Positions 1 through 9,603 of a DNA stretch of 60,000 nt are shown here, piece by piece. The translations under genes were made by a program, and so were the position numbers. Positions within the stretch are counted from its first letter, which is position 1; each line of letters begins with the position of its first letter. The stretch is taken from contig NC_134036.1 in the NCBI RefSeq assembly GCF_964204645.1, positions 8,606,704 through 8,666,703 on the forward strand, written 5' to 3'. Under the pieces are notes generated by a model. That model made no database searches and was not told the DNA's origin. It saw only the letters and a list, made by a program, of their open reading frames with translations. This DNA is from Tubulanus polymorphus (Eukaryota; Nemertea; Palaeonemertea; Tubulaniformes; Tubulanidae).

Positions 1-766
1 ACTTTTATTATGTGCAATTTTATCAGCTTCATTTCTTATACTAATAATTTCTCTAATTGCTTCATCAGAAAATATATTTAAATCTTCTAATTGTTGATCT
101 GTTGCATCAATTAATCCATTCGGTAAAAGTTTTTCAATTGGAACTTTATTTGATTTAAGTTTACTAGTTTTGGAAGTTATATTCTGTTCAGAAGTTGTTT
201 CTGTTTCTGATTTCTTTTTGATTATTTCAAATAATTCATTAATTCTTTGTTTAAATACGTCTATATCATTATCAGTTAATTCTTGTTTTATAACACCAGT
301 TATAACATTACTATTACTAATTCTTTTAATTCTATCTGGATCTAAATCACTCAAAGTTGATTTTGTTAATATTTTATTTTTTATTATTTTTATAAGTGAT
401 ATCAATATAGTAATCACCTTTCAAATGATAATACCATTTACCATTATTTATAAATTTTAATTGATCTGCTAAAGGCCCAACGTCTTCATCATTTATGTTA
501 AGTTTAGAATTTTCAATTATATGTTCTAATTTAGGTATTTTGTTTAAATTATCTAAATCTTGTTTTACTAAATATGGGTCTAAATTTTCAGGATTTAATT
601 GTGATTCTGCATTTTTAATATAATCAGGTATATTTAAATTATTATTATGTCCTGGCTCATTACCGTCATTAAAACTTGTTCCACTAAAATCAGGTTGTTG
701 TTCATCAGTTATGCCAGGTTCATCAAAATTATCCATTCCAATATCTTCTCCACCTTCTACATCCAT
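1..766 (-). pseudogene. Acidic Asn/Asp-rich protein of the viral cluster, frameshifted, runs off the window
   Basis: The start at 764-766 lies in a TAAATG context. The first 130 codons are rich in D, E, N and P with no membrane segment. The frame stops in an A run near 374. A shift of one frame there re-opens a long frame to position 1, with K/E/I-rich, probably helical, coding sequence, so the protein is larger than 240 residues and continues outside the window. It overlaps the end of the upstream gene by 38 bases. I do not recognise the family. From its place in the late-type cluster I infer a virion or packaging protein. Confidence 0.45.
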
Positions 767-1529
767 TTAAATAATAAAAAAATTTAAATTTAAAATATAA
801 TATTCCTCCGATTACAATTCCTATACAAGTTAAAGCTAATTTAGTATTTTCATGGAATTTATTATCATTATCATTTTTAATTATATCATGTTGAATATTA
901 TCAGTTTTAATATTTTCTGATGTATTATAATCCGGTTTAGAATCATTATTTAATTTAATATTCTTAGTTTTAGTTTCTGTTGATTGAATATGTTTTTTAT
1001 TTTTTTCACCTTCCATTAATTTTGAAGCAGTAATAATCTTTTTATTTATATCATTCAATCCAAATGAATTATTTATTGTTGCAGTTTTAATTAGATTATT
1101 ATAACCAATTATATTTCCCATCTTTAATACTAAATCATTAGAAATTATTAATAGATTAGGACCTATACAATAATTTAATCTAATATGTGATTTATCTAAA
1201 TAATTTTGATATCTTACAATGTTTTCTGGAATCGATCGATTTTTAACATTATGAATTGAATCTTCAAATAATACTTTGAATTGTTTCTGCGCATCAAATG
1301 AAGTGTTATCATTTCCAATTATTGGGGATCTTGTTTCAACTTGCGCACCTAAAATACATATCAAATAAGTTCTAATTGATTGATTTATTCTTTGTATGCC
1401 AGCTTTAGTAAAACCTTCACTATTTTCTAAAATGGAATTAACCCAACCATTATTGTTTTGTTGTTGTATATTATTATAATATTTAGGTAATTCATACCAA
1501 TTTAGTGTTCTTATATCTGAATTTGTCAT
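729..1529 (-). CDS. Viral-cluster protein of unknown function with C-terminal membrane segment
   Basis: This is an open frame of 266 codons. The N-terminal ~170 residues look globular. About residues 175-225 are a hydrophilic N/K/D-rich stretch, and one hydrophobic segment follows near residues 231-250. The ATG overlaps the stop of the preceding frame (TAATG) and, unlike its neighbours, lacks the TAAATG context. It may therefore be the continuation of the 1,529-2,105 gene after a frameshift rather than a separate gene. Function is not recognised; it sits among probable virion genes. Confidence 0.5.
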   Translation of the reverse strand: MTNSDIRTLNWYELPKYYNNIQQQNNNGWVNSILENSEGFTKAGIQRINQSIRTYLICILGAQVETRSPIIGNDNTSFDAQKQFKVLFEDSIHNVKNRSIPENIVRYQNYLDKSHIRLNYCIGPNLLIISNDLVLKMGNIIGYNNLIKTATINNSFGLNDINKKIITASKLMEGEKNKKHIQSTETKTKNIKLNNDSKPDYNTSENIKTDNIQHDIIKNDNDNKFHENTKLALTCIGIVIGGILYFKFKFFYYLNGCRRWRRYWNG

Positions 1530-2105
1530 TATTTCCCAAATTCGTTAGTATATAATATTCCTAATCCACCCATTGTTCCAATTTTTGCTCTAAAATCCTT
1601 ATTTGAATTAATATTAAATTCATTACGTATTTTATAAAACTCAGAAAAATTAATATTATTATTCAATTCTTTAAAATATTTTGAACCTGGTAAAGGACAT
1701 TCTAATTCATCTAATATTAATTTTATTTGAAAATAAGTATGAAATCTAAAAAGTGATAAAATCAATGGTAAACTCGGTTTATTTAAATGATCATTCCAAC
1801 TAATTCCACATCCTGTTGTTGCGCAATAAACAGCAAAATTTAATTGGTTCTGCCAATACTTCATATTAGATTTTAATAACCATTGTTTTGCCTCATTTAA
1901 ATTTTTGAAATTAATTTCATAAACATTGAATATATTTTTCCATCTTTACATGAAAATTATTACTTTCAGTAACAGAAATATATAAATCAATTAATGAATT
2001 TAGAGCTTCATTTCTATATGAAATATCTTTATTAAAATCTATTGCAGGAATATTATATTTAATTGATTTATTATATTGGAAAGCTTTTGGAAAACTATCT
2101 ACCAT
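1529..2105 (-). pseudogene. Probable structural protein of the viral cluster, frameshifted
   Basis: The gene starts at 2,105 in a TAAATG context and reads 62 codons to 1,917. Homologous-looking coding sequence continues in another frame through the internal ATG at 1,864 to the stop at 1,529. That internal ATG lacks TAAATG, which supports one broken gene. The second part is rich in aromatic residues (for example WQNQLNFAV, ATTGCG, LFRFHTYFQ) and looks like a folded globular protein. I have an impression that similar proteins occur beside such polymerases in other invertebrate genomes, but I cannot confirm it. A capsid role is inference. Confidence 0.45.
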
Positions 2106-2121
2106 TTATATAATTAAAAAA

Positions 2122-2523
2122 TTAATAATTTATTAATTCTTTGAATAATTTATCTTGTTCTTCAACTGTTATATGGCCATTTAAACTTATTATATAATCT
2201 AGTGTATTCTTTAATTTATTAATTTCTTTATTACTTTTTATATTTAATTTTGAACTTATACCAGTTAAAACACTTGACGATAATCCTAACACACCAATTG
2301 ATACAGCTAAAGGTGTAAATGGTGAAACTATTGCTAAAAATGTTATTACAGAACTAATTGTAACCGAACCACTTATAATCAAATAATATATAATTTTACT
2401 TTTTAAATATTTTTTCTTTTTTATCTTTAAGTCACTTTCAAATTCTAATATTTGTTTTTCTAAATATATTTTTAATTCAGTTTTATTTATATGATGAGGA
2501 ATAATATAAATATTATCATCCAT
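2122..2523 (-). CDS. Small membrane protein with two hydrophobic segments
   Basis: This intact 133-codon frame starts in a TAAATG context. Residues ~20-45 are a charged, probably coiled-coil, stretch rich in K and E. Residues ~46-70 and ~72-92 are two adjacent hydrophobic segments (a membrane hairpin), followed by a charged helical tail. It lies head-to-tail 16 bases from the gene below and 19 from the gene above, all on the minus strand. I do not recognise the family. A membrane-active or virion-membrane role is possible but unproven. Confidence 0.55.
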   Translation of the reverse strand: MDDNIYIIPHHINKTELKIYLEKQILEFESDLKIKKKKYLKSKIIYYLIISGSVTISSVITFLAIVSPFTPLAVSIGVLGLSSSVLTGISSKLNIKSNKEINKLKNTLDYIISLNGHITVEEQDKLFKELINY

Positions 2524-2542
2524 TTATTTAGCAAAAAAATTA

Positions 2543-2965
2543 CTAATTAGTAAACTTATAAGCAACAAATATAACAATAACTGTTCCACCTAAAATCCAT
2601 ATTATTTCATATTTCTGTTGTTCTTTACTCGGGGTATAATAATCTGATAATTTTGGTTTGTATAGACGTAATTTTTCTTTATTGGTTACCGCGTTATATA
2701 AACTCATTGCATCATCAACTGATTGAAAATCTCTATGTGAAATCTTCTGATCATATAATTCCTTGTTAATATAATCCATATACTTTTGCCTCTTTTCTCT
2801 ATATTCTTCTGCAGCTTTATTGTATTTCTCTAATGCTAAGTTATGCCTTTTTTGTTCTGTTAATGATCCATTTTTATCAATATGCTTAAATAAATAACCA
2901 CCACCAGTAAATGCTAAAGCGTTAACAATTGCTGATACTATAATAGTTATAACTGCAGAAGCCAT
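2543..2965 (-). CDS. Small membrane protein with coiled coil, transmembrane segment at each end
   Basis: This intact 140-codon frame starts in a TAAATG context. An N-terminal hydrophobic segment (residues ~3-25) ends in a small-residue-rich motif containing ALAFTGGGY. Residues ~32-85 form a charged coiled coil, and residues ~118-137 form a second hydrophobic segment. It belongs to the closely spaced minus-strand cluster. The layout suggests a virion or assembly membrane protein; the exact function is unknown. Confidence 0.6.
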   Translation of the reverse strand: MASAVITIIVSAIVNALAFTGGGYLFKHIDKNGSLTEQKRHNLALEKYNKAAEEYREKRQKYMDYINKELYDQKISHRDFQSVDDAMSLYNAVTNKEKLRLYKPKLSDYYTPSKEQQKYEIIWILGGTVIVIFVAYKFTN

Positions 2966-2989
2966 TTATTTAGTAAAATAATTACGCAT

Positions 2990-3204
2990 TTATATAGGAG
3001 GAATATATTTTTGTTTTTCCAAATAATCAATAGTTAAATTAGATAAAGTAACTGCTAATGTTAATTTTCATTGATACCAAATCTATCAACATTAACACTT
3101 CCCATTTTAAATACTTTTTTTAATACCGTTGAATAACCAACAGTTCCAACTGATAGTAATGCTCCATTATATAATCCAGTTATTATCCACTTATCATCAC
3201 TCAT
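2990..3204 (-). pseudogene. Very small hydrophobic protein, one frameshift
   Basis: The start at 3,202-3,204 has a TAAATG context. The frame reads 47 codons (a G/L/V-rich first half, possibly one membrane segment). A one-base shift then restores an open frame of about 25 codons ending at 2,990, just upstream of the next gene. Its size and spacing fit the cluster. I do not recognise the family. Confidence 0.4.
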
Positions 3205-3207
3205 TTA

Positions 3208-3561
3208 TTAATCAAAAAAATTACAATCTTCAAAATATTTAGTTAACTTATTTATGATTAATTCAACATTTATTTCATTACTAGTTTCATTTGTATATAT
3301 TTCAATTATTATTTTTTCAATATCTTCTATGATAAAATCTTCATCTAATTCATAAAATCTTAAAGATTCTCTAATTAAATTAGTAATCTTTTGTACATTT
3401 AAAGTTTCTTTATCTATTGTTGTTTCATACTCAAATGTTGTTTTATTAGAAAATGCAATATTTTTAATATGTATAATTACATCAGTAATGTTAAATTTCA
3501 TTTCTTTCTCATGTTTAAAATCAAATCCAAAACATATACTCGGTCCAACAGTTATATTCAT
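3208..3561 (-). CDS. Hypothetical acidic protein of the viral cluster
   Basis: This intact 117-codon frame starts in a TATAAATG context and stops 4 bases before the next start. It is rich in I, E, N and T with no membrane segment, and its predicted pattern is an N-terminal beta region followed by helices. No motif is recognised. Confidence 0.5.
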   Translation of the reverse strand: MNITVGPSICFGFDFKHEKEMKFNITDVIIHIKNIAFSNKTTFEYETTIDKETLNVQKITNLIRESLRFYELDEDFIIEDIEKIIIEIYTNETSNEINVELIINKLTKYFEDCNFFD

Positions 3562-3577
3562 TTATATAATGAAAAAT

Positions 3578-4337
3578 TTACTCTTTACATCTTAAAACTA
3601 ATTCATAAATTACGGGAAAGTTATTTAAATCAATTAAATAACCATTATGATTTCTTATTTCTAATTTGAAATTATTGAAATGTGGAATACATGGTTTAAA
3701 ATCACATTCAGCTAAATTATAATTTATTTGCGCTCCAAATTGTTTAACATTTTTTCATGGTAAAATATTTAATACACAAGAATTACAAGTTATATCTTTA
3801 GTTGCTTCAAATGTTTTTGTAGGATCAATTAAATTGCAATAAATATAAAAATTTGTAAAAGGCATTAAATTTGATCTACCTTCTGCGTTTACTGTAACAA
3901 TATCTGGGTTAATTCCTAACAGTTTAGCTAAAGGTTTTCTTACTGTAAATTTAAATTGTTCTTCATGAGCTAACCTAATCTTTATTTTATTAGAACTATC
4001 ACTTTTTGAAAATCTAATACTAAATCCGGAATCACTTCCTAATTTAGCTCGAGCTTTTCTATTAATTTCTTGTGCTAATGTATCTAAATTATATAATCCT
4101 GGTTTTAAATATATAAAAAACCATTTATTCCTTTTTTTTGTAAAAGATTGAAAAAATTAAATGTTCTAGACTTTTATCCGATATATTGTAAAATGAGTTA
4201 CATAAACTTATATTTACTACTTTTAAATCAACACAATTCTTAAATTCTCTATCTAATTGTATTAGTAAATTATGTGATTTATAATTTGAAAGTTTTCTAG
4301 AATCAACAAATATTCTGTATTCTTTTAATTCTACCAT
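3578..4337 (-). pseudogene. Penton-like minor capsid protein, frameshifted with one in-frame stop
   Basis: The start is ATG at 4,335-4,337 in a TAAATG context. Seventy codons are open to 4,125. After a shift in an A run the same protein continues to the stop at 3,578-3,580, with one TGA near 3,756. Visible features are an N-terminal strand with a DSR motif, a middle LKPGLYNLDTL stretch and a C-terminal ID-LNNFPV-YELVL pattern. These resemble the single-jelly-roll penton proteins of Polintons and adintoviruses. The complete length would be about 253 residues. The identification rests on pattern only; the alternative is another virion protein of similar fold. Confidence 0.5.
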
Positions 4338-4407
4338 TTATTTATAACATAAAAAAAATTACCGCTCATCACTAAAAATTAATTTTAATAAATTTTTTCC
4401 TTAATAA

Positions 4408-5741
4408 ATGGATGAGAAGATAGCATGCGAAATTTGTGGTGAACTTCTAAGAAAAAGTAATATGGCTCGACATATGAAAAAACATGATGAAAATTATAAA
4501 CCCCCTAAACTAAACTGCCCAAAATGTTATAAATTATTTTCAAGAAATTATGATAAAAAAACATTCAGAGAAGTGTAAAATTAATGGCGTAACGGCTAAT
4601 GTTGATAGTAACGAAAGTAATAGTAATTCTGTTGAAGTTGAACCTGAAATTATTTGGAAAAGACCTTTCTTATTCTATGACAAGGATAATATAAAAGATC
4701 ATTTCTGCGAGCCTTGTCGAATGAAATTTAGGCCTGAAAATATAGAAGATTGGGAGAATCATCAATTTCATAAAGTACATATAGATAAAATTTCTAATAA
4801 ATTTGAAACTGAATACAATAAAAGAAAAAATATTTTATTAGAAAAAATAAAATATGAGAAAACGTTACCAGATAATAAAGAAACAGTTGAAAAGTTAGAA
4901 AAACAATAGAATGAATTAACAAGAAAAACATATTATTGTAAATATTGTAAATTGATTATTACAACAAGTAATTTAGATCTACATAATAGAACAATAAAAC
5001 ATAAAGAAAACGTTAGAAAATACCAAGAGCTTAATGAAGATCTATTATCAAGCTATGATAGAAAAAATGCCCACAATGTATTTATGAGTACTTAAGACAA
5101 AAAGGTCCTGTGATATTTTGTAATGAATGTGGATGGCAAAAAGAATTTATGGGGTGATGAAAAAACTAGAAATATTCTTATAGAACCAAAATTAAATTAT
5201 CTAGATGAAATATTTAAGATATTTTCTATGGAAGATCATACACCAGAATATATGCAATGGCTTGAAAAAATGAAAATAATAGAAAATAAAAATGGTGAAA
5301 TAACTAAAAAAGATATTATAAAAACAATAATTCCATTAACATTTAACACAAAAGAAAAGAAAATGTATTTATATTTATTATTTAACGATTATTATTATTA
5401 TGAAAAACCTAAATTAACAGAAGAAGATATGGAAAATATAAAAAAAACATTCAAAAAAATATTAATGTATCATTTGGAAAATAGAATAACAGATTCAATT
5501 AATTATGAATTCTTTTTAAATAAGATTGTGAATTATTTAAACATCGATATTATAATTCCATTTGATGAATTAACAAACAAAAAGAAAACAAAGAGAGCGA
5601 GATGAAATGTGGCACAATATAACACGTTATTTAAATGAGAAAAATGAAATGGAAGAACCTAAACAAATTATACAAAAACAATTGAATGAAAGAGAAGAAA
5701 CCAGTAGCGATTTCGAGTTTGATGATATTGATCCATTTTAA
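4408..5741 (+). pseudogene. C2H2 zinc-finger protein with VLTF3-like C-terminal half, several frameshifts
   Basis: ATG at 4,408 lies in AATAAATGG. The first finger (CEIC, RHMKKH) is followed by a second CPKC finger cut by one extra A in an A run near 4,560. Two more CxxC/H fingers follow (CEPC; YCKYC). Next comes a four-cysteine ribbon (CPQC near 5,068, CNEC near 5,125), then a helical region that includes YYYYEKPKLTEE. The ribbon plus this region matches the pattern I associate with poxvirus late transcription factor VLTF3. Frames change near 4,560, 5,060, 5,145 and 5,600, and a TAG lies near 4,907. The last codons overlap the convergent polymerase stop by four bases. Confidence 0.55.
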
Positions 5742-6193
5742 TAACCATAAGGTAATTTTTTTATACCATCATCTAAAATATGCCTTTTATCATCAAATGG
5801 ATTCAAACTAGTTTTTTCAACTTCATTAATGTACATCTCGTGATCTTCTGATCTTAAACAATTCATTTTGTGTTTCATTACAATTGAGTTATATAAACAC
5901 TTTATATAATCTTGAAATTCGATATGTTTATCAACCACATGTTTTGTTATTCCTTTTAACTTTTTAGCTTCATGATCTTTTAATCTATAACTATACATTT
6001 TACTTCTTATCCCAACAAATTCAATCATTTCATCACCCCCTAATTCATCTTTAAATTTACCAGGAATCTTTTTATTATCATTGCTAAATAGTTCATGATC
6101 TTTGGGATAATTGCTAAAATCAAAATGATGTTTTAATGTTTTTATGTCTTTTGTTATGTCATTTGTCTTGATTTTTAGTATGTACGCATCAGT
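5738..6193 (-). pseudogene. PolB C-terminal extein
   Basis: Coding runs in one frame from the intein end through GKFKDELGG and EFVGIRSKMYSY, the C-terminal thumb-side motifs of this family, to the stop at 5,738-5,740. Motif C reads TDA rather than TDS. The end overlaps the convergent zinc-finger gene by four bases. Confidence 0.75.
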
Positions 6194-7250
6194 ATTGAAC
6201 GCAATTAATGGAAATCCACAGTTAAATGTACGATCTTCAGTTGATAAATCATAACATAATCTGTTGGGTTATATATTTCAAATAAATCTTTAACTTCTTC
6301 TGTTACCTCATTTTCTACATGGCTCAAATTAAAGCAATTTGGTTTAGATTTAATCAATCCAATATTTATATTAAAACCTAATGAATTGCATAATATATTC
6401 AATCCTGATATAGCAACTTTTCCTTTTTGAACTAAAGATATCGTTTTGCGGTTTTTGAAACTTCTTGAACCATCTGCAGCATAGAACGCAATGAAGAACC
6501 ACTTTCTTAAATTATTTTTTGCATTTAATACATAATCTGGAACTATCTTTTCTTTTGTTGAAGTATTACTTTTCACTATTGCATGAATATAGAATTCATC
6601 ATTATATTTTATAGCAAAATCTTTAGGATTATTTACAAGTATTCTATAAACTGCTGATGATTTCATAACATCCATGATTCTAAATGTTTTATGTGAATAA
6701 ACTTCTTCACAGAATTTCTTAATTCTTTCTAATAATTTTAAGTCTTGATTGCATAAATACCAAAAATATTTATTACCCCAAACATAATTATACACACCTG
6801 CTGAACCATTACCCATGAAAAATCCTTTGATAAAATATTCTTTTTCTTCTAATGTTTCGGGTTCTATATTATAAATATTATCAATAATTTCATCGAATGA
6901 CATATGATTCATTCTTTGGAAAAATCTTATATGTAATAATTCATCTCCAATTTTTATATCAGTTGGTTTTCTTTCATCACCATTTCGTTTAATTAAACTA
7001 TGATCTTCTGTAACATCTACAAACCCTAATTTAGTTCTAACTCTATAGATTTTCTTATTTGTTTTATGTCTAATAATATTCTTTAATTTTTTCCATCCAT
7101 TTCTTGTCCAAACATCCATTAAACCATTTATTTGTATTAATTCTTTTTCACCGTATGAAATATAACATTCATTTTGTTTTGGAATTATTTCTGAAATTCT
7201 TCTTATCAATATTTTATCATTACATTTTAATAATATTGGGGTGTCCCAAA
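6194..7250 (-). CDS. Intein with LAGLIDADG-type homing endonuclease inserted at PolB motif C
   Basis: This is a self-splicing element of about 350 residues. Block A reads DTPILLK (near 7,245), block B reads VTEDHS, and the two endonuclease helices are IKGFFMGNG (Asn where Asp is expected) and FIAFYAADGS (Asp kept). Near 6,260, after a one-base shift, blocks F/G read CYDLSTED and end in AFN at 6,194-6,196. The extein resumes with TDA and YILKI, the second half of motif C. This matches a pol-c position (D/TD). The first catalytic Cys/Ser and the preceding extein residues are missing, so splicing is unlikely. The intein call is strong; its activity is doubtful. Confidence 0.8.
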
Positions 7251-7670
7251 AAGTGGTTGTAAAACATTATAATAAAAATCATACATTAATAATTTTGATA
7301 CGTCTAAAACAGTTGAACCAATGAATATAGGTTTATTAAATTTCATTGACGTTCTTTTTAATTTAACTGCTGTTAAATAATCTTCAAATCTTTTATTTCC
7401 TAAATGTCTAAGACTTGATTGTAAATGTCTTAATCTTTCAGAATTATTTACTAATTCAATATCATTTCTATTTCTAATATTTTCACATGTTTTACCATAA
7501 AAACTATTATTCATTAATTTGAAGAAATATTTTTCAAAATCTGTTTTTGATATGGTTCTCTGTTGAGTATTAAAATCTATATATTTTTCTAACCACTTCG
7601 ATTGATTAAATTCAATATATCTATGTACTTTCTTTAATTTCATTCCTTGTTTAAGATAAAATTTTAACAT
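7227..7670 (-). pseudogene. PolB fragment: fingers/palm with motif B
   Basis: This 147-codon fragment contains LMNNSFYGKT, the Kx3NSxYG-type motif B that binds the incoming nucleotide, and then SKLLMYDFYYNVLQPLF, which in this family directly precedes motif C. The frame runs into the intein with a one-base shift. The expected stretch leading to the first motif C aspartate is missing. Confidence 0.75.
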
Positions 7671-7841
7671 TCTATAATGAACAATATAATTGTATTTATT
7701 ATTTTGAGTAAGTATTAATTTTTCTGTAAAAACATGATCTTTCGGTTCTATTTTCTTCTGGTATTCACTTAAATAACTATCATCTACGACTTAATGTTCT
7801 CGGCAATAAGGTAAGTTTCTTGTTTTAAACTTTATATCTTA

Positions 7842-8649
7842 TGGAATACCTCAAGGGCCATACGACTTACGAGTTACGTTTTACGACTTACGAGTTACGT
7901 TTTACGAGTTATAATTTACGTTTTACGAGTTACTTATACACTTCCATCAATACGTTACGACTTCCGATTTACGACTTACGTTTTACGACTTACGTTTTAC
8001 GAATTGCACGTTTTTCACTAATTGGCTTCGGATATCCGAAGCGCGTAATTCAAAGAACGGGTTTCAAAATGAAGTCGAATTGTCATTTCAAACAGCATAA
8101 TAAGAGTAATTTATTGTACATAGTGAATCAATCTCGACTGCAGTGGTCTATTACAGGGCAGAAAACCTGCGCGTTGGCCATCTGCTGTGCGAACCTTCTC
8201 AAAATCTATTAAATGCTGACAATACATTTCACACTGACTGATGACTGCCCCGTTACGTGCACGATGATTTTAATAGACGATATTTCAATAGATCTTAGCT
8301 GGAAATAATTTTAATAATTAGAACAAGATTCATCAATTTAGAAAAAATGTATTTATTTTTTGAAAACACTGGGCTGCATACGGCCATCCATCATCGTTAC
8401 AGTTATTCGTCTAATAATTACACCCACACAGTGAAATGCCTACCACGTGGCCACTGTCCTTGAACTCTTGCGAACCGAAACTCCAACACTCGTAAATCGT
8501 AACTCGTAATTCGTAAAATGTATTTAAGTTGTAATTCGTAACTCATAAAACGGAAGTCGTAACGAATATTCAAGGAAATGTATAAGTAACTCGTAAAACG
8601 TAACTCGTAAGTCGTAAAACGTAACTCGTATGGCCCTTGAGGTATTCCA
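7842..8649. mobile_element. Fold-back MITE inserted in PolB, TA target duplication
   Basis: The termini are long inverted repeats (TGGAATACCTCAAGGGCCAT at the left, its complement at the right) flanked by TA at 7,840-7,841 and 8,650-8,651. Inside each arm a ~12-base block of the ACGAGTTACGTTTT kind is tandemly repeated for ~80-100 bases. The core has no transposase. Removing it rejoins polymerase coding on both sides, so insertion followed viral integration. Confidence 0.85.
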
Positions 8650-8779
8650 TAATATTTTCAGGATATTCTAAATCAACTACAAAGAAATAACCAATTGGTG
8701 CTTCATCTTTTAAACTCGCAATTGCGCTTTCCCAATCAGTTTTATCACCATTTTCAACTTCTGTTAATATAAAATTTTT

Positions 8780-9529
8780 TTATGGTTGAGGTTGCATCAT
8801 TGCCCAACCATATAAATTATTGGCGTCAATATATAATAATTCATATTCATCATTTGCTTTAAAATATCTATCTCCCATAACACCACTAATTCCACCTCTA
8901 ATTGATTTTTCAAATAATAAAACCATGTCTGGTTCTTTTAATAAATCTAATTCTACATTTGTATATTTTAAACCACATTGCCAGGTTAAACGAGGACTAG
9001 AGTAGCAATAACAAGGATCAACATTAAAATGATTCAAATTAACTTCTCTAAATTTTTCAAATATGTCAGCCAATATCATAACATCTGATTTTAAATATAA
9101 ATCAACTAATTCACCATAATTTTTCATCTTAAAATGGTTCCAAATATTTAATGTTCTATTAAACACTTCATCTTTCACATACTCCTCTTTTGATTGATCA
9201 TAAAATTGATCTTTTAATAATTATGTTACATTAAAATCATTGTCTGTTTTATAAAATGGATAAGGAATTGCACCTTTATATCTCAATAATTTAAAATCTT
9301 GTTCATTTGGATAAAAATATTGAGTTATCATAAAGTCATTATCAACTAAACTTTTTGATAAATTATCTAATGAACTTGCTAGAAATCTATAAGAATCTAA
9401 AAATCTAATGCAACCAAATTGAAATGAAATATAATTTTCAGATGTTTTAGCTAATATTTTAACATATTTTCTTACATTTACACCATTCATAGCATTATAT
9501 TCTTCTATTTCTTGATTAATTGCGCCCAA
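8780..9529 (-). pseudogene. PolB fragment: ExoII-ExoIII and polymerase motif A
   Basis: The frame 9,221-9,529 and the frame 8,780-9,178 are in register and separated by one TAA near 9,217. The first part follows ExoII. The second holds ExoIII (DLYLKSDVM), then an RGGISG stretch and motif A (YIDANNLYGWAM), which supplies the first catalytic aspartate of the palm. Another TAA at 8,780 is followed by in-frame coding up to the fold-back element at 8,649. Confidence 0.75.
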
Positions 9530-9603
9530 TTTTCCCGATAATTGTTTTATAAATAGATAGGTATCATAGCCTGATAAGTTATTAAATAATATAGGAACGA
9601 AAT

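Larger units (their letters stand above)
766..4410. promoter_or_regulatory. TAAATG start contexts resembling poxvirus-type late promoters
   Basis: The initiation codons at 766, 2105, 2523, 2965, 3204, 3561 and 4337 (minus strand) and at 4408 (plus strand) are all preceded directly by TAA, giving TAAATG, usually within AATAAATG or TATAAATG. The internal ATGs at 1864 and 1529 and the polymerase start near 11,647 do not share it. In poxviruses TAAATG is the late-promoter initiator. The AT-rich background makes A/T before ATG common, but the uniformity is notable. Confidence 0.45.

Noticed and set aside
7780-9220. Alternative genetic code with TAA as sense, because three in-frame TAA codons interrupt PolB
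   Set aside because: Frameshifts, a MITE insertion and a deletion also break the gene, and neighbouring genes stop at TAA.
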